Positions 24,063-35,890 of a stretch of DNA of 64,000 nt are shown in pieces. Each line of letters opens with the position of its first letter. The stretch's first letter is position 1. The position numbers and the translations under genes are program-made. This DNA is from Parasponia andersonii (lineage: Eukaryota > Streptophyta > Magnoliopsida > Rosales > Cannabaceae). The notes beneath the pieces were generated by a model. That model searched no databases, had not been told where the DNA came from, and saw only the letters and a list, made by a program, of their open reading frames with translations. Where the stretch lies: positions 62,001-126,000 of the forward strand of contig JXTB01000096.1 of the NCBI GenBank assembly GCA_002914805.1. The letters are read 5' to 3'.

Positions 24063-25500
24063 CTACTCTCCTGACCCAGAGGCCTGGGTCTGCTTCCCCT
24101 TTTCAGGCCTGGAGACATCTTCCTGCGGCTGAGTTCCGCCGGTTTTCACATACTGTTTCAACCTACCGGCATGGATCGCCATTATGACCTGTGCATAAAG
24201 GTTACGGCAGTGGACAGTATCGTGCCCGTAGTCTTTGTGAAACTGGCAGTACATGTTCCTGTTCTTCATGTGCTCAGGGAGTCGGCCTTTGGTCCGGTGA
24301 GGGCCTCTTCACCCCTTGTGGGGCTGTGGTTTGTACCGGTGATGTTGTTATCGTGGTAGAGGTCTTGGACACCTTCTGGTGGCTTTCCAGCACCCTGAAT
24401 ACCTCTTCCGACTTTGCCTGGATGTCCGCCATATCGTACGGAAGATTCAAAAGGAGATGGTCTGATAGCATTGATCCTGGCTGCAGGCTCCTGATGAACG
24501 AGCCTGTGGCTTGGACCGAGTCGGCGTTATAAACTAGGGACATCACCTCCCGGAAATGCGACAGGTACTCTCTCGGGGACTCATCTATAGCCTGCTCCAA
24601 CCGGTCAAGGTCTCGCATGGTTTTTTGCTATCTCCGAGCACCTGCGTACTACTTTAGGAAAAGTTTGTAGAAATCTTCGAACCTGTTTATGGATTTCTCC
24701 GGGAGCTGTCTGAACCATAGTAGGGCTGGTTCTGCCAGGGTCATAGAGAAGACTTTATAGGTCACAGCCTCGTCCCTGATTTCCAAGGCCATCTTCTGTT
24801 GAAAGTGGTATATGTGATCGAGGGGGTCGGTTTTCCCCTCGAACGGCTTGAAGGTCGGGGTCGTGAAGTCTCTCGGCCTGGGCTCCATCTGGATCCAGTC
24901 GGCGAAGACCGTCCGGTTGATCCCTCATACGGTTTGCTCTGCCAGATCGTCGGGGTCTGGCTGTGATGGGCCCCGAGTGTTTTACTCAACTCCGCCATCA
25001 TTTCTTGCTTCCAGTCAGGAGGCGTATCTCCTGGGCTTCCATGGTGTCTTCTGCCCATCGCCGCCCCGGTTTGGAGGGGTCTCATCTGGCTTTGCCGCGC
25101 CCCCTACATCCGCGATCTGGATGGGGCGGGGACTTCCCCTCGTAGTTGGCTTCCGAATTCTTGTTGGATCTCTTCGTCAAAATCTTCTCTCCGCTGGCTC
25201 CTGGCTTCGCTTGCTAGTAGCCCTTCGAGGTGGGCGTTATCTCTGCGCACCTCTGCGACTTCATTCCTTAAACCCAGGATGGCCTCGTGGGCCATCTCTA
25301 CCTTCCAGTTTGCTTCCGTCAGGGCAGTGAGCATCTGATCCAGCTTTTGCTCCAGATCTGGTCATGCTTCTCGGGAGCTCCCTTCGGCGTCGGGATGTGT
25401 GCTCCTGGTTGTCATCCTCGAGGGTACCATCTGAAGTTGTATAGCCTTTTGTTCGGGGAGAGCACGGTCGTGAGTCTCCTACTCTTTTTCTCACGCTCAA
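24063..25500 (-). pseudogene. Element A gag region, broken
   Basis: Spread over several frames. An N-terminal Arg-rich and helical part lies at 25500-25104. The gag core is at 24888-24274: PFEGKTDPLDHIYHFQQKM, ALLWFRQLPEKSI, then SPREYLSHFREVMSL. The zinc-binding motif CQFHKDYGHDTVHC is at about 24252-24210, a C-x2-H-x4-H-x4-C form typical of Tat gag instead of CCHC. Frame breaks fall near 25100, 24890, 24649-24618 and 24270. Confidence 0.75.
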
Positions 25501-25502
25501 CT

Positions 25503-25522
25503 GTTTCCCGCAGATGGCACCA
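25503..25522 (-). other. Element A primer binding site
   Basis: Reads TGGTGCCATCTGCGGGAAAC on the minus strand, three bases from the 5' LTR. The same site in element C (30813) reads TGGCGCAGTCTGTGGGAAAC. I do not name the tRNA. Confidence 0.7.
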
Positions 25523-25525
25523 AAC

Positions 25526-26349
25526 TGTTAGATCGGTTTCTCACCAACCGTCCACGTGTCTCTGAACCACTGATGCTGTGTCCTCCTACTGTCCACGTGT
25601 CCTTGCTATTCCAAAGTGCTCTGAACTTCCGGCAGGATCAGAAAGGCAGGGGTGGCCACCTGCAAAGACTCTCTGATGCTTAAGTCAGTGGTCTTTCTTT
25701 GATTCAGGGTAGCAAGGATTTAGTTCTATATGAGTATATCTTTGTTTCTTGCTCGTAAACTTTTAAATATCTCTTTTTGTATGCGTACATGCCTCTTCTT
25801 GAGAACGCACAGCTCATATATATATAGTCCTGAGATTGTGAACTACCCGGTTCTCAACCTCAGGACTGAGTACCTTTTTCCTCAAGGTTTTTTCCAGAGG
25901 TCACGGGCCGAGATTACCGTCTTCTCTGTATCGCTGTAGCCTGGTTTCCGCCGCCTCCTATGGCTTGAGTCTGTCAGAGGTGCGATTTGGACAAATCGCC
26001 GTTATGTCAGGACGGCTTGCCCCTTGTGCACACCTACTCAAGATCGCATTAAATGCTCTGTCTAGGTCTAGAGTTGTGAGTTGCTTTCCATTGTATTCTA
26101 GTGGAAGACCCTTGGGGCTTCCGACCCCCCAGCTGTCGAGGTAAGGGTCAGACTAGGCCGAGTCTATCCAGGGTCTGTGATGGGCTCGATCCTAACCTCG
26201 GATAGCCCAAGGGCCGATGTGGTATTATGTGTGACCTGCGTGGCTTTTAGCTAGTCACTCTCGACACCTGTCGGACAGTGGGCCCCATTTATGACCTGTT
26301 CTGCTGCTTAATCGTCCACATGGTGTATGATTTGGGAACGGGTCCCACA
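25526..26349 (-). repeat. Element A 5' LTR (824 bp)
   Basis: Has intact TG...CA ends (TGTTAGATC...GTCCCACA in plus orientation) and is followed by the duplicated CCCAG. It is the better preserved copy of the pair. Confidence 0.88.
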
Positions 26350-26354
26350 CCCAG

Positions 26355-26579
26355 AAAGCAAATTAGCTTACCAACAAAATAATACAACATATACATACAT
26401 ACATCAAACCTTAATCAAACATGAACAAAACTCAGAAAAGCAAACGAATTTTGGAGTGCTGTCGCAGGCAACCAAAAATAAAACCTATACTTCTAAAAAT
26501 ATATGTAGTAGTGCGAGTAAGGATCGTTCCCACAGAGAGTATCTAGTCTGGTTTTATGCTACATGAACGAGAATGGGAA
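26355..26579. other. Flank of element A up to the sequence gap
   Basis: No coding sequence. The end nearest the gap contains 'aaggatcgttcccacagag' (about 26520-26538), similar to the reverse complement of 'ctgtggatcgacctt' in the insertion at 16027-17695. It may be the start of a non-coding retroelement that continues beyond the gap. Confidence 0.4.
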
Positions 26580-27138
26580 NNNNNNNNNNNNNNNNNNNNN
26601 NNNNNNNNNNNNNNNNNNNNNNNNNNNNNNNNNNNNNNNNNNNNNNNNNNNNNNNNNNNNNNNNNNNNNNNNNNNNNNNNNNNNNNNNNNNNNNNNNNNN
26701 NNNNNNNNNNNNNNNNNNNNNNNNNNNNNNNNNNNNNNNNNNNNNNNNNNNNNNNNNNNNNNNNNNNNNNNNNNNNNNNNNNNNNNNNNNNNNNNNNNNN
26801 NNNNNNNNNNNNNNNNNNNNNNNNNNNNNNNNNNNNNNNNNNNNNNNNNNNNNNNNNNNNNNNNNNNNNNNNNNNNNNNNNNNNNNNNNNNNNNNNNNNN
26901 NNNNNNNNNNNNNNNNNNNNNNNNNNNNNNNNNNNNNNNNNNNNNNNNNNNNNNNNNNNNNNNNNNNNNNNNNNNNNNNNNNNNNNNNNNNNNNNNNNNN
27001 NNNNNNNNNNNNNNNNNNNNNNNNNNNNNNNNNNNNNNNNNNNNNNNNNNNNNNNNNNNNNNNNNNNNNNNNNNNNNNNNNNNNNNNNNNNNNNNNNNNN
27101 NNNNNNNNNNNNNNNNNNNNNNNNNNNNNNNNNNNNNN
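26580..27138. other. Assembly gap (559 N)
   Basis: A run of undetermined bases. Open frames crossing it are meaningless. Confidence 1.
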
Positions 27139-27574
27139 CTTTTCATAGCATCTTGAATCATCTCAATTGGAGCCCGAATGAGAGAGCTACACCCATATTA
27201 CGATGCAATGCCGAAACTGTCAAAAATCGCCCAATTAGCTCTGTTTTCATTTAACTCCTCCATTTGCATCCTAAATCAAAATATAAGAATAATGAGTACA
27301 TTTAGGCACCAAATAAGTATAAAAGACAAAACATTAAAGGAGAAAAACATGATATTTTGTATTCACATCAAATTTACCAACAAAATAGAGCACAACATAC
27401 ATATACATACGTATATCAGATTCAACAACCAGAGATCTAATCAGAAACAACGAAAGAGAAAGACATAACCGAAGAAAGACACCAGTATAACCATTAATCT
27501 CCGCTGAAAATTTAGACCAGAACAAATATACGAAGGCGAAGAGATTGAAAATGCACCATTTGAGATGGCCATGG
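27139..27574. other. Non-coding DNA after the gap
   Basis: No gene recognised. The first 200 bp ('gcatcttgaatcatctcaattgg' onward) has the look of a decayed non-coding retroelement, based on style only. Confidence 0.35.
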
Positions 27575-28575
27575 ACCCAGTAGCACTTCTCTTGGGGTTG
27601 CTCTTGTTTTATTTGCGAAGAAAGCTGATGGTTTGTTGAAACTTTGTTTGGACTACAGGGAGTTGAATTAGTTGACAATGAAGAACAAGTATCCTTTGCC
27701 AAGAATAGATGAGTTGTTTGATCAACTCGGTGGTTCAAGGTTCTTCTCCAAGATTAATTTGAGATTTGATTATCATCAGTTGAAGATAAAAAATGATGAT
27801 ATACCTAAGACAGCATTCAAAACTTGATATGGTCACTTTGAGTTTCTGGTGATATCGTTTGGTTTGATGAATGCTTTAGAAGTTTTTATGGATCTCATGA
27901 ATTAGATTTTCAGGCCATTTTTGGACCGTTTTGTAGTTGTGTTCTTCGACGACATCTGGTGTATTCTAAACCTCGAGAGGAGCATGCCGAACATCTGGAA
28001 TAGTACTTAAGACCTTGAGAGATCATAGGTTATATGCTAAAAAATTGAAGTACGACTTTTGAATGTCAAAAGTGAAATTTTTGGGTTATGTGATTTCTCG
28101 TGGGGGTATATCAGTCGATCCCACTAAGATAAAAACTGTTCTAGAGTGGTAGAGACCGACGAATGTGATAGAGGTATGGAGTTTCCTTGGTTTGGTAGGC
28201 TATTATTGCCGTTTTGTACAAGATTTCTCAAAGATTATCTTGCCTTTGATGAAGTTGACCAGGAAGGATATCAAGTTTATTTGGGATCACGAAAGTGAAG
28301 AAGCTTTTTTTAGGTTGAAGTATAGTTTAACGAATGCACCAGTTCTTACTATTCCTAACGATAACGAGCCTTATATGGTCTATACCGATGCTTCAAAGAC
28401 GGGTTTGGGGTGTATCTTGATGCAAAATGGTCGAGTTGTAGCTTATGCTTCTCACTAGTTTAAGCCACACGAGAAGAACTATCCCACCTTTGATCTAGAG
28501 CATGCAGCTATAATCTTTGCTTTGAAGATTTGGCAATATTACTTGTATAGTGTGAAGTTCGGCATATTCTCCGGA
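27575..28575 (+). pseudogene. Decayed Ty3/gypsy RT and RNase H fragment
   Basis: Fragment of a chromovirus-type pol with many stops. It begins at the RT palm (LVLFAKKADG near 27605, [18 protein letters not shown] at 27684-27737). It continues through a damaged FIDD-like site (VVFFDDI, about 27938), the thumb, and an open stretch 28165-28458 (FLGLVGYYCRFVQDFSKI; RNase H start YTDASKTGLGCILMQ), and stops after GVKFG-IFS-like sequence near 28573. No LTRs flank it. Confidence 0.8.
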
Positions 28576-29066
28576 TCTGGAGCTTTCCGATAGGCATGAG
28601 AAGGAAGCAAAGGAGGTGGGTTCGAAGCTTCATGTTTCTCCAGACTCTCTCCTTTGTTTTGTTGACAGTCTCACAGAGAAGATGAGAGACCTTTTTATTT
28701 TGCCATTTCTTTAAGCGAATATTTCATTTCCCTCGGTGAATTGAATATATAAAAACGACTGTATTTTAATTTTAAAGGGAGAATTTCAATTACGAAAAAC
28801 ATAAATTTGTCGGTTAATGTATTTTTATAAAATTATTTTTTTTAGTAAAAAATATTGGCGCTTAAAAATTAATATTTGCGGAAAAAAGTTTGAATTTTTT
28901 TCACATATTTTTTGTCGACGAGTAATCAGTCAGTATAAAAATTTCAAAAATTAATTTTTTAAGTCATCATTTACCGATAGAATTCAATTAACTATCAATA
29001 AATATCACGTTCTCCGACGAACTAATCTTAGTCCGTCCATTGAGAAAAATTAATTTTTTTATAATG
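28576..29066. mobile_element. Possible right end of a CACTA-like element
   Basis: 28750-29060 carries TCGACGAGTAATCAGTCAG, CTCCGACGAACTAATC, 'accgatag' and 'gtcggtt' words like CACTA subterminal repeats, and ends TTTTTTTATAATG. Its reverse complement CATTATAAAAAAATT is a degenerate CACTA-type terminus. Whether it belongs to the same transposon as the left end at 11555 is not shown; the terminal match is weak and no 3-bp duplication is clear. Confidence 0.35.
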
Positions 29067-30005
29067 TAACGACCAAAATATTAATAAGCAATAAGAATCG
29101 GAGCTTAAAAGAAGACCGCGAAAAGCCGAAAAGCAATTCCCAATCTACTATGGTAATCATACTTAACCACGAAACAAAAAAGGAAGCAATATGGTCTCTC
29201 ACATTGTTTTGTTTACTTTGGCTAATCTTGTAAACTGAATGGGTTGATTACTTTTGGACCAACCTAGTCTTGATGATTAATGATTAAACACTATGGTAGC
29301 TAAGGTGATTATCCTGTTTAATTTTCGAATCATTGCCTTTAAAAGGGGAAAAAAAAAAAGATGAGTAATATTTACTATCGTCTCTATGCAAAGTTAATTT
29401 TAAGAAAAAGAATAAACAAGCAATCTATTCACAGTAGACAACCAAACTATCAGCAAAATAGGAATTTTTTATCTAAAGCAAACTATATACAGTTCTTGTG
29501 AAAAATTATTATCAAGTGTATAGTAGTCTCTCAAAGAATTTATAACTGTTAACATAATTTAATATATCTTTTAGGATCTTAAAAAACTTAGATCAGTGTG
29601 TGAATGAATAATAACCCTTTATTGCAAGAGTGCCTTGTGTTTCCCTCTGTTTCTTTCTAAAAATTGCAGCAGCAATTCATGATCTTTGAGTGCCAAAAAC
29701 AAAATAAAACTAGTCAAAAGGGTCATATTTCTATACCTATTTATATCGTTTATATACACATTTATGCATAGGAATTATGTTTAAAAGGGCCAGAAAACAA
29801 CATACATGAAAGTTATATTCTAGTCGCTGTTGAAAAATATAGTTCAAGACTATAAACCATAGTACAAAATAAGGTTCAAAATTACATCATCTATATTAGA
29901 ATATGTGCCAAAAAGTATTTCTCTCAGTTAAACCACGATATGTATACAAAATAGACTAAAATGTGCTTCATACAAAATGTATAGAAGATAGAATAACATT
30001 ATCAT
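29067..30005. other. Intergenic DNA, no gene seen
   Basis: AT-rich, unique-looking sequence between the possible CACTA end and element C. I recognise no coding or repeat feature. Confidence 0.5.
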
Positions 30006-30810
30006 TATGGGGCCTGCTCTTAGATCATGTACCACGTGGACGATTAAGTGGCAGAACAGGTAACAAGAGGCACACTGTCCGACACATGTCCAGAAGGACT
30101 GCTTAAAAGACACACGAGTCGCACGTGATACCGTATGGGCCCGTGGGCTGTTGGAGGCCAGGGTCGAATCCATCCCAAACCCTAGACGAGTTCGGCCCAG
30201 TCTAGCTCTTACCTCGAGAGCTGGGGGTCAGGAGCCTCGAGGGTCTTCCGCCAGAAGATCATTGGAGGCAGTGCACTGCTCCAGACCTAAGCAGGGCATT
30301 TAATGCAATCCTGAGTAGGTGTGCGCATTGGGTAAACTGTCCTGACAGGATGGTGGCTTATCAAAGTCTCGCCCCCGTCAGGCTCGAGCCATAGGAGATG
30401 GTGGAAAGTAGGTCACGACGATGCAAGGGAAATTACGATAACCACAACCCGTGATTTCTAGAGTAGGTCATGATGAAAAAAGGTACTTGATCCTGAGATT
30501 GAGAGCCAAAAGGCTCTCAGTTCCAGGACTATATGTATATGAGCCATGCATCCCTCTGAGGAGATAAACATATACAGAGAGAGAGAATAAAAAAGTTTAT
30601 AAGCAACAAAAAAACTTATCTTTGCTACTCAATCTTAGGGATAAACATCTGACTTAAGCATCGGAGACTCTTTGCAGATGACCACCCCCGCCTCTCCGAA
30701 CCGACTAGAAGTCAAAAGTACTCTGGGATAGCAAGGATACGTGGACAATTGGTAGACACAGCATCAGCAGTTCGAAGATACATGGACAGCTAGTAAGAAT
30801 CATACCAACA
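30006..30810 (+). repeat. Element C 5' LTR (805 bp)
   Basis: Begins TATGGGGCC (TG to TA change, shared with the right copy) and ends CATACCAACA. It pairs with 44077-44893 end to end. Confidence 0.85.
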
Positions 30811-30812
30811 GT

Positions 30813-30832
30813 TTGGCGCAGTCTGTGGGAAA
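30813..30832 (+). other. Element C primer binding site
   Basis: TGGCGCAGTCTGTGGGAAAC two bases after the LTR, in the position and form expected for this lineage. Confidence 0.75.
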
Positions 30833-30839
30833 CGTTGAG

Positions 30840-32600
30840 CGTGAAAGAAAGAGTAAGAGTCCCACGACCGCGTTCTTCCCAAACAAAAAAACCATACGAC
30901 ATCGGATGGCACCCTCAAGAATGACAACAAGAAGCACACGTCCCGACGTCGAAGGAAGCTCCCGGGAAGCGCGAACTAGTCTGGAGCAAAAGCTGGACCA
31001 AATGTTTGCCGCCTTGGCAGAAGCAAATATAAAGGCAGAGATGGCCCACGAGGCCTAACTGGGCTTAAAAGATGAAGTCGCAGAAGTTTGTAGAGATAAT
31101 GCCCACCTCGAAGGGCTATTGGCAAGCGAAGCCAGGAGCAGGTGAAGGGAGGACTTCGACAAGGAGGTCCAACAATAGTCTAGGGGTCAGCAACCACTGA
31201 GGGAAGTCCCCGCCCTGTCCAGATCGCAGATGCTGGGGGAACGACGAAGTCAGACAAGGCCTTTCTGAGCGGGAACAGCAGTGGACAGAAGACACCAGGA
31301 GAGCCTGGAAGGTGTACTTCCCAACTGGAAACAAGAGATGATGGTAGAGCTGAGTAAAAGGCTCGGTGCCCGTCATAGCCAGGCCCCTGATGATCTGGCA
31401 GAATAGACCGTGCGTGAGATCAACCGGACGGCCTTCGCCGATTGGATCCAGCTGGAGCCCAAGCTGAAGGACTTCATGACCCTGACCTTTAGACCGTTCG
31501 AGGGAAAGACCGACCTCCTCGACCATATATACCATTTTTAGCAGAAGATGGCCCTGGAGACCAGGGATAAAGCTATGACCTGCAAAGTTTCTCCACCACT
31601 GTGGTGGGGCTAGCCCTATTGTGGTTTAGGAAACTCCTGTTGAAGTCTATAAACGAGTTTGAAGATTTTTGTAAACTTTTCTTAAAATAATACGCGGGCG
31701 TCCGGAGGCTGCAAAAAACTATGCGAGACCTCGACCGGTTGGAGTTATCCACGAACGAGTCTCCAAGGGAATATTTGTCGCATTTCTTGGAGGTATTGTC
31801 CTTAGTGCACAACGCCGACTCGGCCTAAGCTGCGAGCTCGTTCGTCAGGAGCCTACAGTCAGGATCAATGCTGTCAGACCATCTACTCTTGAATTTACCA
31901 TATGACATGACAGACGTCCAGGAAAAATCGGAAGGGGTATTTAGGGTGCTAAAGAGCCTCTAGAAAGCACCCAAAGCCTTCACCGCAATAACTACAGCAC
32001 CGATGCAAACCCCAGCCATGCAAGGAATAAAGAGGCCTGTGCCAGCCCAGAGGCCAGCTCTGAAGCAGGAAGCCCCAACCCAAGCTGATCAAGAAAGCGG
32101 CAAGAGGAGGAAAATTTTTAAGGACCCTCTGCCAAAGTACGAGCTCAACACGCTGATCAATGTGATCTACCTCCCGAACAGAGACAAGGGAATTTTCAAA
32201 GATCTACCCAAGTCTGGCGTTCCTAAGTACATGAAGAACAGGAGCCGATACTGCCAATTTCACAAAGATCACAGGCATGATACCATCAACTGCTGTAGCT
32301 TTTACACGCAGGTTATGATGGCGATCTAAGCTGGCAAGTTGAAGCAGTATGTGAAGACGGGTGGAAGCCAGTCCAAAGAGGACGCCGCCAGGCTCGAAAA
32401 AGGAAAGCAGACTCAAGCCTCTGGGTCAAGGGAGAAGGCTCTGAGGATAGTGCCAATGATTATAGGCAGACCAGAGCTGACCTAGAGTCAGGAAGAGAAG
32501 GAAAAATGCCAGAAAAGAACCAAAGAGAGAGTGAAGTGCCTGAGGGGCATAGGGCATTTCATGAACCACCTAACGACGGGAGAAAGCTACGTCTCAGCCG
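30840..32600 (+). pseudogene. Element C gag region, broken
   Basis: The N-terminal part is open at 30813-31058 (SLEQKLDQMFAALAEANIK). The gag core follows with many stops (31440-31960). An open stretch 32003-32329 carries the zinc-binding motif CQFHKDHRHDTINC (about 32252-32293) in the same C-x2-H form as element A. It corresponds collinearly to 25500-24063 of element A. Confidence 0.75.
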
Positions 32601-33342
32601 CTCCCATCACCTTTACCCAGCAAGATTTGGCCACGGTGAGCCTACCTCATAATGACCCCCTGGTGATTAAGTTGTAGATCGACTCTGTGTTGGTCGGAAG
32701 GATCCTGGTCGACAGCAGGAGTAGCGTCGATGTCATGTTCCTCAGCACTTTCGAGAACATGGGCCTAAATCAGAGCGCACTCAGATCGACCTGTCAGCCA
32801 CTGTTCGCCTTCAATAGCACTAAGGTCAGCCCCTTGGGCATTGTGACTCTGAAGGTCTGTGTTGTGGAGAGGTGCCTGGACATAGATTTTGTCATCATCA
32901 ATTGCCAGTCGTCCTTCAACGTCATCATGGGGAGAGGGTGGATCTACATCATGCATGGGGTCACCTCCACCCTTTACCAGGTCCTAAGATGTCAATCGAA
33001 GGATGGTACCTATATGATAGATATTAAAGGAGACCATACCTTCGCGAGGAAGTGTTTTGCAATCGCCTTGAGGGAGACCAATACAAGCGCGAATGTCTCG
33101 ACAGGGGACAGATAGCAATCAAAGGACCACATGCCAGCATACATGAAGCGGATCAAAGAGGAGTCCGACAAGCTAGAAACCACGATTAAGGAGCTGGTGG
33201 CGATCCTTTAAAACTAGGGAAAGTAGCCTTGATCGGGGCCCTGCTGCCTGAAGAGGAAAAGAGCGAGCTGTTGGAATTCCTTAGGCGGAACGAAGACATC
33301 ATCGCGTGGTCCCATGATGACATGCCTGGAATAGACCCCGCG
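32601..33342 (+). pseudogene. Element C protease and start of RT, cut by element D
   Basis: Open stretch 32687-33115 matches the element A protease. Where A has VDGGSSVD, C has VDSRSSVD, so the active-site loop is altered. The RT N-terminus follows (EEEKSELLEFLRRNEDIIAW) and stops at 33342, where element D begins. The same protein region continues at 40951. Confidence 0.78.
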
Positions 33343-34727
33343 TGTAACACCCCCTAGTTTAACCATATTATCATATACAGTCAAATTATGAAGTATTATT
33401 CTTTTTTAAACATTTTCTTTTGTAAAAAAAAATGGGCAAAATTTGAACTTTCCAAAACTTTTGGACAAAAGCAACTGCATGGCATTTCTTGTTAAAAGTG
33501 TCTTCACAAAATGTACAATCAAAAGAGATTTTCATCAGTCTATTTTACCATCAGCAGTAGTATTTACATTATACCAAAATATCTCAAAACAAAATTATCA
33601 CCCACAGGTCAAGCTCATCTACATCTATATGATCATGGCGACAAAAGACAAACCAGGCAACCAGCTAGTCAATACCAAAATGTGCCTCCTCATCTGCATC
33701 ACAAGACTAAAATGAGCTAAAGCTCAGTAAGTGAAAACTATACATGCTTATGAATACTTTAAAATCTTATAAAGTTCCCATTGTACCCTTTTCTTTCTTA
33801 AACATTTGAGTCTATGAATTTTCCTTAAAAATTGTTCTTAGTTGGGCCCCTTAGCACATTGCTTATCCCGTAAGTCGATAGGCCATGATAACATTGGGCG
33901 GAAACTCTGGCCAAGAGTAAAACTAAAGCACAACCGTCGTGTGAGGTTTTTGAAAACTCCTTCCCTCATCAAAGGGGCATCCCANCATTAAAACTTAACT
34001 TATAAAATTGGTACAATGGTACTCGCTTTCAAATACTCTTATAATAAAATTCTCCATTTGCATGCAAGACGTGTCATGCATATGCTATTTCATAACTTTC
34101 AGGAATAAGTAAGCTTCACATAATTATATCTTCCAAATAGTTCTTGTGATGCAGTTGTAAGTCTTTACTTACCTCGTGTCTTGAATAGGAATTGATAGTG
34201 GAAAGAGCCAATATCTTTTAGAGATTAGTGTGCTAATCACCTATCATAAATTACTATTATTCAAGAAGCACATTTTATAAAAAGATTGTATTAAGATACT
34301 TGAACAAGACCGAAATGTCAACTTTCACCAAATTAGGAAACTTGATCTTAAAATGTCTCGGAAGCATATAAATCACTTAAGGTACTTGGCAGTCAATAAC
34401 TAGCATTGAAAAATTGTTCAAAAGTATTTAAAATATGAATGCTAGTTCATTAGCACAAAATGATCTAAAATGGCAAAGAGTATTGCTTTCATAATTTTAT
34501 TCTTTGTTCTTTTAGCACACCGAGCTCTCTTTCTTAGGGTATTGAACATTTACACTGCATTGGGACACTTCGACAATCATTAGTGTAATAATATGTATGT
34601 AAATGCACATAACATAATGAATGAGCATGTTACTATAAAACTAGTATTAACGACTTCTAGATGCTTAATATGCAATTAGAACATATTTATTATTGGCTTA
34701 GTATGCATGTGAGAATCTTGGACACCA
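33343..34727 (-). repeat. Element D 3' LTR (1385 bp, with a hidden assembly gap)
   Basis: Has TG...CA ends. Compared with the partner it lacks about 118 bp exactly where a single N stands (33985). Another short stretch after 'actcgctttcaaatact' also differs. Confidence 0.88.
33985..33985. other. Single N replacing about 118 bp of LTR
   Basis: Left of the N the sequence matches 40060-40088 and right of it 40209 onwards of the partner LTR. The 118-bp GC-richer block in between is absent, so the N probably marks a collapsed or unclosed gap. Confidence 0.7.
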
Positions 34728-34744
34728 TAATTCTCCCCTCCTTA
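34728..34744 (-). other. Element D polypurine tract
   Basis: TAAGGAGGGGAGAATTA on the minus strand, directly before the 3' LTR. Confidence 0.8.
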
Positions 34745-34768
34745 TAAAATTTCATCCTCGAAATTTAC

Positions 34769-35845
34769 TTACCCAAATAGGTGTGGATACTTAGTTTTCA
34801 TCTTTTCCTCTCTTTCCCATGTGGCCTCTTCCATTTCATGGTTCTTCCACAATACTTTGACCAAAGGGATTTTCTTGTTTCTAAGTTCTTTTTCTTTTGT
34901 ATCCAAAATCTTCACTGGATGTTCCTTGTAACTCACGTCTTGATTTAGCTCTAACTGCTCAAAATTTAGAACATGTGAAGGATTTGAAATATACCTTCTT
35001 AACATAGAGACATGAAATACATTGTGTACATTCGACAATGATGGTGATAAAGTGAGTCTATAGGCAACATCTCCAACTTTGTCGAGTATCTCAAAAGGAC
35101 CTACATATCTGGGACTTAGCTTTCCTTTCTTCCCAAACCTCATGATTCCTTTCATGGGAGCAATCTTCAAGAATACTTTATCTCCAATGTTAAATTCTAG
35201 TTTTCTTCTTTGAGGATCTGAATAATATTTCTGTCTACTTTGAGCAGCTAGTATCCTTTTTCGAATCTTTTTTGCTGCCTCATTTGTCTCTCTTATTAAT
35301 TCTGGACCCAAAAATTTTCTCTCCTCCATCTCATCCCAATGAATAGGAGATCTGCACTTTCTTCTGTACAATGCTTTGTATGGGGGCATTTCAATGGAAG
35401 CTTGATAACTATTATTGTAAGCAAATTCTATAAGTGGCAGGTATTTGCTCCAAGATCCATGGAAATCCAACACACAAGCTCTGAGCATGTCTTCAAGGGT
35501 CTATATAGTCCTGTCTGATTGCTCATCAGTTTGAGGATGAAAAGCTGTGCTAAATGCCAATTTTGTACCCATTGCCTCTTGAACACTCCTCAAAAATTTT
35601 GAAGTAAATCTAGAATCTCGGTCAGAAATGATAACTTTTGGAACACTATGTAGTCTCACAATCTCCTGAACATATAACCGAGCAAACTGGTACAAGTTAT
35701 AGGTTATTCTAATAGGAAGGAAATGAGCTGATTTGGTAAATCTATCCATAATCACCCAAATAGCATCATGTCCCTTAGTTTTATTAGGAAGTCCAACAAC
35801 AAGATCCATAGCAATCTCTTCCCATTTCCATTGAGGTATGTTCAA
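34769..35845 (-). pseudogene. Element D integrase core and chromodomain-like C-terminus
   Basis: Two open parts in the same order. 35845-35501 has the integrase core motifs VIMDRFTKSAHF (first Asp) and IISDRDSRFTSKF (second Asp). The third acidic position reads QSD, where the usual residue is Glu. After a stop at 35503-35501, 35488-34769 carries the linker, the GPFEIL-type motif of the integrase C-terminal region and a final KVLWKNHEMEEATWE block characteristic of chromodomain-bearing plant gypsy elements, which can steer insertion towards particular chromatin. Confidence 0.82.
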
Positions 35846-35890
35846 AGGCTTTAATTTCCCAGCAGGTCTTTGATATTTAGCTTTGACTTG

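Larger units (their letters stand above)
15274..26349 (-). mobile_element. Element A: Tat-lineage Ty3/gypsy retrotransposon without integrase
   Basis: Bounded by related LTRs (15274-17769 and 25526-26349) and a perfect 5-bp duplication CCCAG (15269-15273 and 26350-26354). The order on the minus strand is LTR, primer site, gag, protease, RT, RNase H, second RNase H. An antisense gene (18110-21168) lies between pol and the 3' LTR. A second RNase H and an antisense extra ORF are known marks of the Tat lineage (Retand/Ogre relatives). The interval between the second RNase H and the antisense gene is only about 250 bp, so there is no room for integrase. The LTR copies differ visibly and the genes carry stops, so it is an old, dead copy. 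Confidence 0.88.

Noticed and set aside
24848..25330. 160-codon plus-strand frame and other plus-strand frames over 21880-25565
   Set aside because: Shadows of the gag-pol genes of element A on the minus strand, without any recognised domain.
26556..27254. Long open frames across 26580-27138 and 60797-61049
   Set aside because: They consist of undetermined bases; frames through N are artefacts.
28590..28640. Possible first exon of the CHCH gene (minus strand ATGCCTATCGGAAAGCTCC)
   Set aside because: It resembles the MPRRSSGG start only loosely and is out of frame. Intervening repeats and a gap make a link unprovable.
33443..33720. Frames of 69-90 codons, repeated at 39615-39824
   Set aside because: Identical positions in both LTRs of element D; LTR sequence without domains.
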